Notes under the pieces: generated by a model
Databases searched by the model: none
What the model saw: the letters and a program-made list of their open reading frames with translations, nothing else
What the model was told of the DNA's origin: nothing
Shown: one piece after another, positions 9,724-17,785 of the stretch
How the letters are laid out: every line of letters begins with the position of its first letter
Position numbering within the stretch: the stretch's first letter is position 1
NCBI GenBank assembly: GCA_905479065.1
Contig: CAJQLB010000018.1
Coordinates: forward strand, 27,665-91,664
Direction: 5' to 3'
DNA: 64,000 bases
From: an uncultured Flavobacteriaceae bacterium
Lineage (GTDB): Bacteria; Bacteroidota; Bacteroidia; Flavobacteriales; Flavobacteriaceae
Program-made: the position numbers and the translations under genes

Positions 9724-9764
9724 AAAGCATTCTTGACCTTTTCGAAGGGATTGAATGCTTTTTT
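9724..9764. terminator. Bidirectional terminator hairpin
   Basis: AAAGCATTC (9724-9732) pairs with GAATGCTTT (9753-9761). Inside, CCTT-TTCG-AAGG forms a second stem with a UUCG loop. On the plus strand a run of T ends the structure. It sits 2 bases beyond the stop of the minus-strand aminotransferase gene, for which it is the likely terminator. Confidence 0.6.
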
Positions 9765-9766
9765 AG

Positions 9767-10888
9767 TTAGTATACAGATAATAATACCTGAGAAAATAAT
9801 TGCACCTCTTCAATGGTTCCTGTACTTATCCTACAATGATCAATGAAAGGAGGAAAAGCTCTTCCAATTTTAACACCTTTAGCTAACATTTGTTTTCCTA
9901 ATTTATTTATATTTTGGTTGGATTTAAAAAATATAAAATTGGTATGTGATTTTATATAATTTAGCTCTAAGTGATTTAGAGTCTCATAGATCATTTGCTT
10001 AGCTTCCTTATTTTTTTGTAGAGAGAAGTCATAAAATTCATGATCTAATAAAGCTTCTTTTGCACCTTCAATTGCGTATACATTAGTCATAGCTACGATA
10101 TTTGTTCTTATCTTATCTGCTAATTCTGGTTTTGCAACAAGGTATCCAATGCGCATTCCTGCCATCCCATAAACTTTTGAAAATGTTTTTGATACAATAA
10201 TATTTTTGTCTTGTTTAACCAGCTCAACCATAGAGGGGTAATTAGGAGTATCGATGTAATCGTAGTAAGCTTCATCACTGAATACGATTGTTTTGCGACT
10301 TACTGAATTACAAAAATCCAACAATGAATTTGCAGGTAACAATGTGGATGTCGGATTATTTGGATTACAAATAAAAACCATTTTTGTTTTTGACGAAATT
10401 CGTTTTTCAATTTCTTGTAAATCGTATCCATAATTGTCATCAACAGGAACCCAGTTAATATTCGCTCCCCACATTTGAGCATATTGCATCATTGCCAAAA
10501 ATGTTGGCTTTGCTGCAATGATTTCTCCACCGCTAGCAGTAAAGGTGATACCGGCAATTTTTAAACCTTCTGTTGATCCGCCTGTTATGACAATACTCTC
10601 ATTTGGAACACCATGTTTTTTTGCTAAGATTTTTTCTAAACCATGTGCATATTCATAGGGATACCTGCAGCCGTCATCAAATACTTTTTGAATACGATTT
10701 CTAACACGTTGAGAAGGACCATAAGGGTTCTCATTTGAACTTAAACGAATTGGATCAGAAAGTAAACGAGGGTTAAATTTAATGTGCTCATTCGGAGTGA
10801 GAGGCTTTATAGAATTTACCCCATTTAAAAGACCGTAACCGCCAATTAAAGCAGCGCTTTTTAACCAATTTCTTCTATTAAGTCCCAT
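9767..10888 (-). CDS. PLP-dependent class I/II aminotransferase with a Tat-like signal
   Basis: The 373-residue fold is that of histidinol-phosphate aminotransferases. Visible elements are SSNENPYGPS, GGSTEGLKIAG, the substrate/cofactor loop FICNPNNPTST, SDEAYYDYI and the PLP-lysine motif SKTFSKVYGMAGMRIGY. The N-terminus is unusual for this enzyme class: MGLNRRNWLKSAALIGG has a twin-arginine motif followed by a hydrophobic stretch, suggesting export by the Tat system. It is not in a his operon. A rhodanese gene lies 64 bases upstream on the same strand, and a hairpin overlaps the start codon. The substrate is unknown. Confidence 0.85.
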   Translation of the reverse strand: MGLNRRNWLKSAALIGGYGLLNGVNSIKPLTPNEHIKFNPRLLSDPIRLSSNENPYGPSQRVRNRIQKVFDDGCRYPYEYAHGLEKILAKKHGVPNESIVITGGSTEGLKIAGITFTASGGEIIAAKPTFLAMMQYAQMWGANINWVPVDDNYGYDLQEIEKRISSKTKMVFICNPNNPTSTLLPANSLLDFCNSVSRKTIVFSDEAYYDYIDTPNYPSMVELVKQDKNIIVSKTFSKVYGMAGMRIGYLVAKPELADKIRTNIVAMTNVYAIEGAKEALLDHEFYDFSLQKNKEAKQMIYETLNHLELNYIKSHTNFIFFKSNQNINKLGKQMLAKGVKIGRAFPPFIDHCRISTGTIEEVQLFSQVLLSVY

Positions 10889-10913
10889 ATCTTAGAATTT
10901 GAACTCTAAGATA
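10888..10913 (-). other. 9-bp inverted repeat abutting the aminotransferase start
   Basis: TATCTTAGA (10888-10896) and TCTAAGATA (10905-10913) are perfect inverse copies separated by 8 bases. In the mRNA the stem would touch the first base of the start codon and hide any ribosome-binding sequence. It could modulate translation relative to the upstream rhodanese gene. Chance is not excluded in such AT-rich DNA. Confidence 0.4.
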
Positions 10914-10952
10914 ACAAATACAAAATTTACTACAATATTTGATTTTTGTAGG

Positions 10953-11261
10953 CTATTTAATCAATGTGGATAGTGAACTCATTCCACCACCATTTATAGC
11001 GTCAATGTTGTGATTTAATAGAAAACTCGTTGCCTTACCCGAACGCATTCCGCTAGCACAATATACAATGAATGAACCGTTCATTCCTTTGAGTTCCTTT
11101 AAATGACTTTGTAGCATATCTAAGGGTATATGTTTAGCACCTTTTATGGATTTATTGTTAAACTCTGCAGCTGTTCTAACGTCTAACAAGATGGCTTTTT
11201 TATTAAGATATTCGACGATTTTATTTTCTTTTTTCCCAAATAATGAATTTAAGAGTCCCAT
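10953..11261 (-). CDS. Single-domain rhodanese-like protein
   Basis: The 102-residue protein is one rhodanese domain. It has AILLDVRTAAEFNNKSIKGAKHIPL and the active-site loop YCASGMRSGKA, whose Cys would carry the persulfide. There is no signal peptide, so it should act in the cytoplasm in sulfur transfer or detoxification. It lies upstream of the aminotransferase on the same strand and is divergent from the threonine dehydratase gene across a 140-base region that contains a perfect dyad. Confidence 0.92.
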   Translation of the reverse strand: MGLLNSLFGKKENKIVEYLNKKAILLDVRTAAEFNNKSIKGAKHIPLDMLQSHLKELKGMNGSFIVYCASGMRSGKATSFLLNHNIDAINGGGMSSLSTLIK

Positions 11262-11306
11262 AGTATATAATTTTATTCAAATATTTAAAATATAAATGAC
11301 ACGCTT

Positions 11307-11322
11307 TGTAACCTTGGTTACA
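11307..11322. promoter_or_regulatory. Palindromic operator candidate
   Basis: TGTAACCTTGGTTACA has two perfect 7-base arms around a TT centre. It sits in the divergent region between the rhodanese and threonine dehydratase genes and stands out from the AT-rich background. This is what a dimeric repressor site would look like. No regulator gene is adjacent. Confidence 0.45.
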
Positions 11323-11401
11323 GTTTATGAAATTTAGCTTTATATAAGTCAAATTTCGTATCTTCAACAACCTAAATAGATTGATTTATCTTACATGAGC
11401 A

Positions 11402-12337
11402 ATGAATAAAATTGAATTAGAAAAAACACATCAACGTATTAAGCCTTATGTTCACAACACGCCAGTTTTAACATCTCAAATAATCAATAAATTATGTGAT
11501 GCTGAGGTCTATTTTAAATGTGAAAATTTTCAAAAAATGGGAGCTTTTAAAATGCGTGGAGCAGTCAATGCGATTCTATGCTTAAATACAGAACAAAAAA
11601 CTAAGGGTGTTGTAACACATTCATCAGGAAATTTTGCTCAAGCATTGTCTTTAGCCTCTAATTATCTTGGCGTCAATGCTTACATTGTGATGCCGAAAAA
11701 TGCACCAAAAGTTAAAAAAGCTGCTGTTAGAAGTTATGGAGGAGTTATAATTGAGTCAGACAATACAACGAAGGCTAGGGAAACAATGGCCCTAAAAGTT
11801 CAAAACGAAAAAGGAGCAACATTCATTCATCCTTCAAATGATACTCAGGTCATTTATGGACAAGGCACCGCTGCTATTGAATTGTTGAAGGAATATGATG
11901 ATCTTGATTATTTGATGGCTCCCATTGGAGGAGGTGGTTTAATTGCAGGCACTATTTTAGCTGCACAAAATTACTCTAATCAATGTAAAGTGATTGGAGC
12001 TGAACCAAAGGAAGTTGATGATGCCTATAGATCTCTTAAGAGTGGAAAAATTGAATCAAATGATAGTTCTAACACAATTGCCGATGGATTAAGAACCTAC
12101 TTAGGAAGCAATAATTTTCCAATTATCAAGCAATACATTCAAGAGATTATTTGTGTTGATGAAAACGAAATTGTGGAAGCTATGAAATTAGTTTGGGAGC
12201 GTATGAAAATAGTAATTGAGCCATCAAGCGCCGTGCCTGTTGCTGCATTAATTCAAAACAAGGAAAAATTTAAAAACAAAAAAATAGGAATAATCATTTC
12301 AGGAGGAAATGTTGATTTATCCCAATTACCCTTTTAA
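11402..12337 (+). CDS. Threonine/serine dehydratase (PLP fold II)
   Basis: The enzyme deaminates threonine or serine to 2-oxobutyrate or pyruvate. The 311-residue protein has the PLP-lysine motif FQKMGAFKMRGA, the SSGNFAQALSLA loop and the phosphate-binding GGGGLIAG. It has no C-terminal ACT-like regulatory domain, so it is a catabolic or serine-racemase-type enzyme rather than biosynthetic IlvA. The ATG at 11402 is preceded by a weak leader. An enoyl-CoA hydratase gene follows after 21 bases, which suggests joint transcription in amino-acid breakdown. Confidence 0.9.
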   Translation: MNKIELEKTHQRIKPYVHNTPVLTSQIINKLCDAEVYFKCENFQKMGAFKMRGAVNAILCLNTEQKTKGVVTHSSGNFAQALSLASNYLGVNAYIVMPKNAPKVKKAAVRSYGGVIIESDNTTKARETMALKVQNEKGATFIHPSNDTQVIYGQGTAAIELLKEYDDLDYLMAPIGGGGLIAGTILAAQNYSNQCKVIGAEPKEVDDAYRSLKSGKIESNDSSNTIADGLRTYLGSNNFPIIKQYIQEIICVDENEIVEAMKLVWERMKIVIEPSSAVPVAALIQNKEKFKNKKIGIIISGGNVDLSQLPF

Positions 12338-12358
12338 GGTAAAAGTGCACTTTAGTAA

Positions 12359-13117
12359 ATGGAAAAAGCATACGTAAAACTAACGACGAGTAATAGTATT
12401 GGAATCATTGAATTTTTCCATCCAATGAAAAATTCAATGCCAACTGAATTACTAAAAAAATTGAAAAATTCAATTGATAAAGCGAGTAAAGATGAACAAA
12501 TAAAAATTATTATTCTCAGAAGTGGTGGTAACAGGGTTTTCTGTGCTGGTGCAAGTTTTCAAGAGTTAGTAACTATAAAAAACACCAATGAAGGATTTGC
12601 TTTCTTTGCTGGTTTTGCCGATGTGATAAATGCTATGAGACAATGCTCTAAGCTTATCATTGTTCGTGTGCAAGGAAAGGCTGTCGGAGGAGGTGTGGGT
12701 ATTGCAGCCGCAGCTGATTATTGTATGGCTAGTAAATATGCTGATATTAAATTAAGTGAATTAAAGATAGGAATTGGCCCATTTGTAATAGCTCCTGCTA
12801 TTGAAAGAAAAATTGGATTGAGCTCATTTTCACAACTTACTTTGGATGCGCATAAATTTTATTCACCTGGCTGGGCAATTGAAAAGGGCCTTTATCAAAA
12901 TATATCTGAGACGGTTGAGGAATTAGACGCATCGGTGTTGGATTTAGCGCGTCGTTTAAGCGCATACAATGCTGAAGCCTTGAGTCATTTAAAAAAAATA
13001 TTTTGGAAAAATACAGACCATTGGAATGAGTTACTAGAAGAACGTGCAAAAATAAGTGGTTTTATGGTCCTGAGCTCACATACTAAAAAAGCACTAAAAG
13101 GATTTATCGAGGGTTAG
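12359..13117 (+). CDS. Enoyl-CoA hydratase/isomerase family protein
   Basis: The 252-residue crotonase-fold protein has the oxyanion-hole segments NRVFCAGASFQEL (near residue 60) and QGKAVGGGVGIAAAADYCMAS (near 100-120). The glutamates expected in a hydratase appear around SELKIGIGP. Flavobacterial paralogues are often annotated as methylglutaconyl-CoA hydratase of leucine degradation, but the exact substrate cannot be read from the sequence. It follows the dehydratase gene, and its 3' end overlaps the convergent phenylalanine hydroxylase gene by 14 bases. Confidence 0.9.
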   Translation: MEKAYVKLTTSNSIGIIEFFHPMKNSMPTELLKKLKNSIDKASKDEQIKIIILRSGGNRVFCAGASFQELVTIKNTNEGFAFFAGFADVINAMRQCSKLIIVRVQGKAVGGGVGIAAAADYCMASKYADIKLSELKIGIGPFVIAPAIERKIGLSSFSQLTLDAHKFYSPGWAIEKGLYQNISETVEELDASVLDLARRLSAYNAEALSHLKKIFWKNTDHWNELLEERAKISGFMVLSSHTKKALKGFIEG

Positions 13118-14870
13118 TGGTATTTTGAACAATTGAAATACCGTCATCTATCAATTGTCTGTTTTTAGGAAAGTTTTGTTTAATGTGTTCCAAGTGACGT
13201 ATGATTTTTTCACTTAAAGTTTTATGCGATAACTGTTGCGCCAATTCATACATTTCTATGAGTATAAGCCATTCATTCGTAAAGTTTTTTACCACTTGAT
13301 TAAATAAATCAAGCATTATTGATACTGAAGTTTGGTGTTTTTCTCTTAAATCGCGTACGTTTTGATATAAATTTTCTAAGCTTTCTTGTTGCTTTGATTT
13401 TTTAATATTTTGCGAATGGTTACTCAATTCATGAGTGATTAAATTAAAACTAGAAAGGTCCCCAGGGCCAGAAAACGCAGATATGATATTTTTTCCAATG
13501 GCCATGTCATACTGCCCCCATTCTGGCTTAAATAATTCAATCTCATTATGGTGAACTGAGCAATTTTTGAAACTTATTAAAATAATCTTTCCCTGAAGAT
13601 TTCTAATTCCAGTAATGATTTGACCTTTGACAGTAATATTTCCTTCAAATTCAAGCTCAACGATTTCTGATTCATAAATATCGTATGCTTTCAGGTCCCG
13701 AGGACTCATATCCTCTATCGCTAGATTAATTCCTTTTAGTTTTCCAATAGGAGAACCAAATCCACTAGTATGAACACTTGTTCCATGATTAATTAATTCT
13801 TTTCCTCTAAAAGACAGTGCAGTTTTACCAATTGTTTGAAAATATACAGGCTTATTCCCGCTACTAATGACATTATTAAAAATACCAGAAACTTGTATTC
13901 CTGTACTTAATTCAATAGTTCCAAGTGCATGTGATTCAATTAATTTTTGAATACTAGATAAGCCGCCAGTTCTTAGAGCCATTGTATTTGCAAACTCTTC
14001 TAAAACATAGCTTAGATGGGCAAAATCTGGTGTGACATATAATCTAGGTTGAGGTTTTGTAATATCAAAATTCTGGTACGCAGCATTGATTGTATAAGTG
14101 ATTTTCTCAACAGATTCAGAAAGACACCAAGAACTTTCGCCTATGGACGACAGTAAACCTGCGCCATAAATTTTTGGAGTCTTTAGCGATCCAATTAGAC
14201 CGTATTCCACTGTCCACCAATGAAGATTTCTTATCAAACTCATTTCACTTGGTTTGTCAATACTATCTATGAGATTTTTGATTTTTTTTTCTACTTCTAA
14301 AATTTCTTGTTCATTAGGGTCAGCGGATTCTTTGATAATTGATAAATGTCTCACTGCCTCGTAAATGTCATAGTCTTTGGCTGACGATATGGCTTTACTG
14401 CCAATTTCACCAAATCTTCTAAGATATTCTGCATATTCAGGGTTGGCAATTATTGGTGCATGTCCTGCTGCTTCATGAATGATATCGGGAGCAGGGGTGT
14501 ACTCCATGTTGTCAAGCTGCCTAATATCAGAGGCAATCACTAACACGTTATACGCTTGAAACTCCATAAAAACACTTGGTGGAATAAACCCATCGACAGC
14601 AATGGCAGCCCAACCAATTTCTTTTAGAATTCTGTTCATGCCATACATGTTAGGAATTTTATCTATAGATATCCCTGTTAGATCAAGACCTTTTAGATAC
14701 GAAGCATGAGCAATATTTTTTAAATGAGTGATGTTTTTACGCATAACAAATCGCCACACGGCTTGATCTATTGCGGTGTATTCATCATAGTTTTGTGGTT
14801 TGATAAATTGCTTTAAATGGTCAGGTATGCGCTCTAGTATCGTGTTTGATTCTATATAATCTGATTTCAT
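13104..14870 (-). CDS. Aromatic amino acid hydroxylase (phenylalanine 4-monooxygenase) with C-terminal extension
   Basis: This non-haem iron enzyme would oxidise phenylalanine to tyrosine using a pterin. The catalytic domain fills about residues 20-320. The iron ligands are present: H132 and H137 in IHEAAGHAP, and E222 in HWWTVEYGL. The N-terminal ACT domain of animal enzymes is absent. Instead a C-terminal part of roughly 260 residues follows, with β-rich segments (GIFNNVISSGNKPVYFQTIG) and a helical end. Prokaryotic phenylalanine hydroxylases are usually under 300 residues; I recall this long form from Bacteroidota. The role of the extra half is unknown. Confidence 0.92.
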   Translation of the reverse strand: MKSDYIESNTILERIPDHLKQFIKPQNYDEYTAIDQAVWRFVMRKNITHLKNIAHASYLKGLDLTGISIDKIPNMYGMNRILKEIGWAAIAVDGFIPPSVFMEFQAYNVLVIASDIRQLDNMEYTPAPDIIHEAAGHAPIIANPEYAEYLRRFGEIGSKAISSAKDYDIYEAVRHLSIIKESADPNEQEILEVEKKIKNLIDSIDKPSEMSLIRNLHWWTVEYGLIGSLKTPKIYGAGLLSSIGESSWCLSESVEKITYTINAAYQNFDITKPQPRLYVTPDFAHLSYVLEEFANTMALRTGGLSSIQKLIESHALGTIELSTGIQVSGIFNNVISSGNKPVYFQTIGKTALSFRGKELINHGTSVHTSGFGSPIGKLKGINLAIEDMSPRDLKAYDIYESEIVELEFEGNITVKGQIITGIRNLQGKIILISFKNCSVHHNEIELFKPEWGQYDMAIGKNIISAFSGPGDLSSFNLITHELSNHSQNIKKSKQQESLENLYQNVRDLREKHQTSVSIMLDLFNQVVKNFTNEWLILIEMYELAQQLSHKTLSEKIIRHLEHIKQNFPKNRQLIDDGISIVQNTTNPR

Positions 14871-14970
14871 ATTGGTTTAAAAATATAAAAAATAAATGAA
14901 GATTTAAATATAAATATGAAGTTCATTGTGCTTTGGGGAATTATGATATTCTTTGTAAATTTAAAACACT

Positions 14971-16389
14971 ATGAAGAATATCGTATCGTATGTTTTTGTG
15001 TTAATTTTTTTTCTTGGTTGTGAAAAAAAGGAGGTCGAAGTATTTGATGTAGTAATAAGAGATGCCAATGTTATTAATGTGTTATCTGGAGAAATAAAAA
15101 AACAAACACTTTATATCAGGAATGATCGGATAAAAAAAATCACCTCCCATAATTATCTCAATTTTACATCAGAATTTATTATTGATGCAACTGGTAAGTA
15201 TGTGCTTCCGGGATTTTGGGATAATCACGTACACTTTAGAGGAGGAGATAGTTTGATTCAAGCGAATAAAGCAACCCTTCAACTTTTTCTTATGAATGGG
15301 GTGACAACAGTAAGAGATGCAGGAGGAGATTTAACAAGAAACGTCATGGATTGGAAAAATCAAATTCGTCAGAAAACACTTGTTGGCCCAACAATATTTA
15401 GTTCCGGTCCAAAAGTGGATGGTCAAAATAGCAGATGGGAAGGTTCACTTGTTGTAAGTCATAATGATGAGATTAATTCAGTTCTAGATTCTCTTCAAAA
15501 ATTAAGGGTTGATTTTGTAAAATTGTATGATAGTAGTATATCAGGTGTGTTGTATTTAAAAACAATAGCTGAAGCATCGCAAAGAGGTTTGATAACCTCA
15601 GGGCATATACCTTTTACTGTTCAATTAGACCAAACTCTTGATGCTGGAATTGGAGCCATAGAACATTTATATTACATTTTAAAAGGATGTTCATCTAGGG
15701 AAGATTCCATTACTGAGGCCATTATTAAAGGAGATGAAAACTTTTGGTCATCAATGCCTAAATTGTTAAAAACTTATGAGCCATTGAGGGCTCAAAACGT
15801 GTTTGACAAATTAGTTCAAGCAGATACTTATGTCGTTCCAACATTACGTATTAGTGAGGTTTTAAGCCAGTTGGATGTTGATAATCATTTCGATGACGTA
15901 TACTTAAAAGTAATGCCACAAGAACTTTTAAAGACATACGAGAATAGAGTTCTTGGATTTTTAGAATCCTCTGAAAACATTAAAAATGACAGAAAAGAAA
16001 TACATGATTTTTTCGAGGTCTTGATAAAGTCACTAAGCGATGCTCATGTAAAAATATTAGCTGGTTCAGATACAGGGGCCTACAATTCATACATTTATCC
16101 CGGAGTTTCCTTACATGAAGAACTTGATGCTATGGTTCAAGCAGGAATTTCAAATTTAGAGGCTTTACAGACCTCAGCATACAATGGTGCTAACTTTTTG
16201 AAAAAGACTCAAGATTATGGAAGTGTAGAAGCAGGAAAGATATCAGATTTAGTTATCTTAGGAAGTAATCCTTTGAACGATATTAAAAGCACAAGAGATA
16301 TCAAGTATGTGTTAAAGGGAAGTGATGTTTACAACCCTGAAATCATTGCTATGCAACTCGGGTGTTCAGACTGTTTAGGACTTAAATAG
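14971..16389 (+). CDS. Amidohydrolase-family lipoprotein
   Basis: A lipoprotein signal (VLIFFLGC, Cys near residue 17) is followed by an imidazolonepropionase-like amidohydrolase of the metal-dependent superfamily. The metal-site elements are NHVHF after the first strand, VKLYD, the His in SGHIPF, the His in IEHLYY and the Asp in AGSDTGA. The C-terminal β-domain motif is GKISDLVILGSNPL. It is presumably held on the periplasmic or outer-membrane face and hydrolyses an amide, peptide or cyclic imide of unknown identity. It is divergent from the hydroxylase gene. Its last 15 bases overlap the convergent glycosyltransferase gene. Confidence 0.9.
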   Translation: MKNIVSYVFVLIFFLGCEKKEVEVFDVVIRDANVINVLSGEIKKQTLYIRNDRIKKITSHNYLNFTSEFIIDATGKYVLPGFWDNHVHFRGGDSLIQANKATLQLFLMNGVTTVRDAGGDLTRNVMDWKNQIRQKTLVGPTIFSSGPKVDGQNSRWEGSLVVSHNDEINSVLDSLQKLRVDFVKLYDSSISGVLYLKTIAEASQRGLITSGHIPFTVQLDQTLDAGIGAIEHLYYILKGCSSREDSITEAIIKGDENFWSSMPKLLKTYEPLRAQNVFDKLVQADTYVVPTLRISEVLSQLDVDNHFDDVYLKVMPQELLKTYENRVLGFLESSENIKNDRKEIHDFFEVLIKSLSDAHVKILAGSDTGAYNSYIYPGVSLHEELDAMVQAGISNLEALQTSAYNGANFLKKTQDYGSVEAGKISDLVILGSNPLNDIKSTRDIKYVLKGSDVYNPEIIAMQLGCSDCLGLK

Positions 16390-17229
16390 CTTTTTGATGA
16401 TCTGTTTCCACCTATATTGGCGAATAAATTTGCCCTGTTCTGTGGTTATGAGATAATCAGTATTTTTAAATTTTGCTTGAAAAAAGCCATGTAAATAATT
16501 TATAAAACAGAGAATACTTCTTTTTTTGAAGGCCAATTTCATAGAGGCTAATAACGTCAAAGTAAAACCAAATCGAAGTTTATACCACGCTTCACCCTGT
16601 AAATATTTAGACGTGGTATTATAGGAATCACCTGTTGGTTTGAGATGTTTTACAATCAAGCAATCATCTGTCATAAAAGTCCATTGATAATATAAAGCTA
16701 ACAGTTCGTCAATGGTATCCCAACCCATTGCAGTTTTCAATTTTCCTATATCATTAAAGCAGGCTTTTCGATAAGATTTTAATGCTCCTCTGATGTGATG
16801 TTTACCGGTTAAGCTTTCTCTAATCCATTTCTTATTTCTTTCAATATAACAATGTCCTGCTGCCATACCAATACGTTTATCAGAATTGTAATGAAGGGCT
16901 AAAGTCTCTAAATAGTTTTTTGGAAAAATTAAATCAGCGTCATATTTGCATATGATATCATAATTGTTATCTAAAAAATCGTAACCTTTATAAAATGCAT
17001 TTATAATCTTATTACCCGGTAAGTGTTCATCAGTAGATCGGTTTTTAACCAATGATATCCAATCATATTTTTTACAAAACTCAGTAACAATTTCAGATGT
17101 TTTATCTGATGAGTTGTCATCAACTATTACAATTTTTTTGGGCTGTAATGTTTGAGCTATAAGTGATTCTAAAGTTAAATTAATAGTGTTTTCTTCATTA
17201 TGGGCAGGTATGACAATGTAGAAAATCAT
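16375..17229 (-). CDS. Family 2 glycosyltransferase
   Basis: The 284-residue GT-A protein opens with FYIVIPAHNEENTINLTLES and IVIVDDNSSDKTS, the nucleotide-sugar binding part. The DxD-type metal motif is CKYDADLIFP. The later conserved acid region is TAMGWDTIDELL. No transmembrane segment is obvious. The start codon shares one base with the stop of the upstream methyltransferase gene (TAATG). Together with the upstream ketosynthase III gene this forms a three-gene unit probably decorating a lipid or surface glycan. The acceptor is unknown. Confidence 0.9.
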   Translation of the reverse strand: MIFYIVIPAHNEENTINLTLESLIAQTLQPKKIVIVDDNSSDKTSEIVTEFCKKYDWISLVKNRSTDEHLPGNKIINAFYKGYDFLDNNYDIICKYDADLIFPKNYLETLALHYNSDKRIGMAAGHCYIERNKKWIRESLTGKHHIRGALKSYRKACFNDIGKLKTAMGWDTIDELLALYYQWTFMTDDCLIVKHLKPTGDSYNTTSKYLQGEAWYKLRFGFTLTLLASMKLAFKKRSILCFINYLHGFFQAKFKNTDYLITTEQGKFIRQYRWKQIIKKLFKS

Positions 17230-17753
17230 TACTTAATTTTTTCAGCGTAAACAATATAATAACGTGGAACAAACCACCTTAGAATAGGCCTGACTCCAAT
17301 TTTTCTTGTTGGATTAGTCCATTTTTGACTATCGATAATACTCCACCCTGTTTTTTCTAATAACCAATTAAATTGCCAATCTTCAAATTCATGGTAATGT
17401 CTATCCCAGTGGTCAGTACTACTTCTGTAAGCAGAAGCAAACCAAAGTTTTAAAGGAACACTGGCTACTAACTTATCCGATTGAATACTTTTTAAGACTT
17501 CAAATGGTGACAGCAAATGTTCAAATATCTCAAATGCTGTAACGACGGTCGTCTTGGATTTTTTAAGTGCTGATTGATCAAAATCTAAATCTTCACCTTT
17601 TGTGTTCGTGATATTAAGTCCACTATCAATCATGATTTTCGTCAATGGATTTGGAACACCGAGATCTAAAATAGTATCATCTTTAGTTACGTGTTTGTTT
17701 AGAAACTCTAAAGTTAACTTAAAGCGTTTATTTGGAAAAGTTTTTTCGTACAT
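17229..17753 (-). CDS. SAM-dependent methyltransferase (class I-like)
   Basis: The 174-residue protein has a Rossmann-type motif I (TILDLGVPNPL), an acidic turn (KGEDLDF) and VVTAFEIFEHLLSPFEVLK, resembling motif II/post-motif segments of small-molecule methyltransferases. It is shorter than most class I enzymes. A conserved-looking HYHEFEDWQFNWLLEKTGW segment follows. It lies 32 bases after the ketosynthase gene and overlaps the glycosyltransferase gene by one base. The substrate is inferred only from context: a glycolipid or polysaccharide precursor. Confidence 0.8.
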   Translation of the reverse strand: MYEKTFPNKRFKLTLEFLNKHVTKDDTILDLGVPNPLTKIMIDSGLNITNTKGEDLDFDQSALKKSKTTVVTAFEIFEHLLSPFEVLKSIQSDKLVASVPLKLWFASAYRSSTDHWDRHYHEFEDWQFNWLLEKTGWSIIDSQKWTNPTRKIGVRPILRWFVPRYYIVYAEKIK

Positions 17754-17785
17754 GTTGCTTTTAGAAAGCTCTAAATGTTATATTG

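Larger units (their letters stand above)
9260..9766. other. 507-bp gene-free stretch
   Basis: I see no convincing reading frame, tRNA or riboswitch here. It contains three direct 11-bp repeats at 9542-9574 and a hairpin with a UUCG-type loop at 9724-9764. The only frames of any length lack a family match and overlap the hairpin. A small RNA between the two cannot be excluded; TATATTTA near 9693 is one base off a -7 box. Confidence 0.6.

Noticed and set aside
9649..9846. Frame of 65 codons in the gap after the GSCFA gene
   Set aside because: It runs through the terminator hairpin into the antisense of the aminotransferase gene and has no recognisable features.
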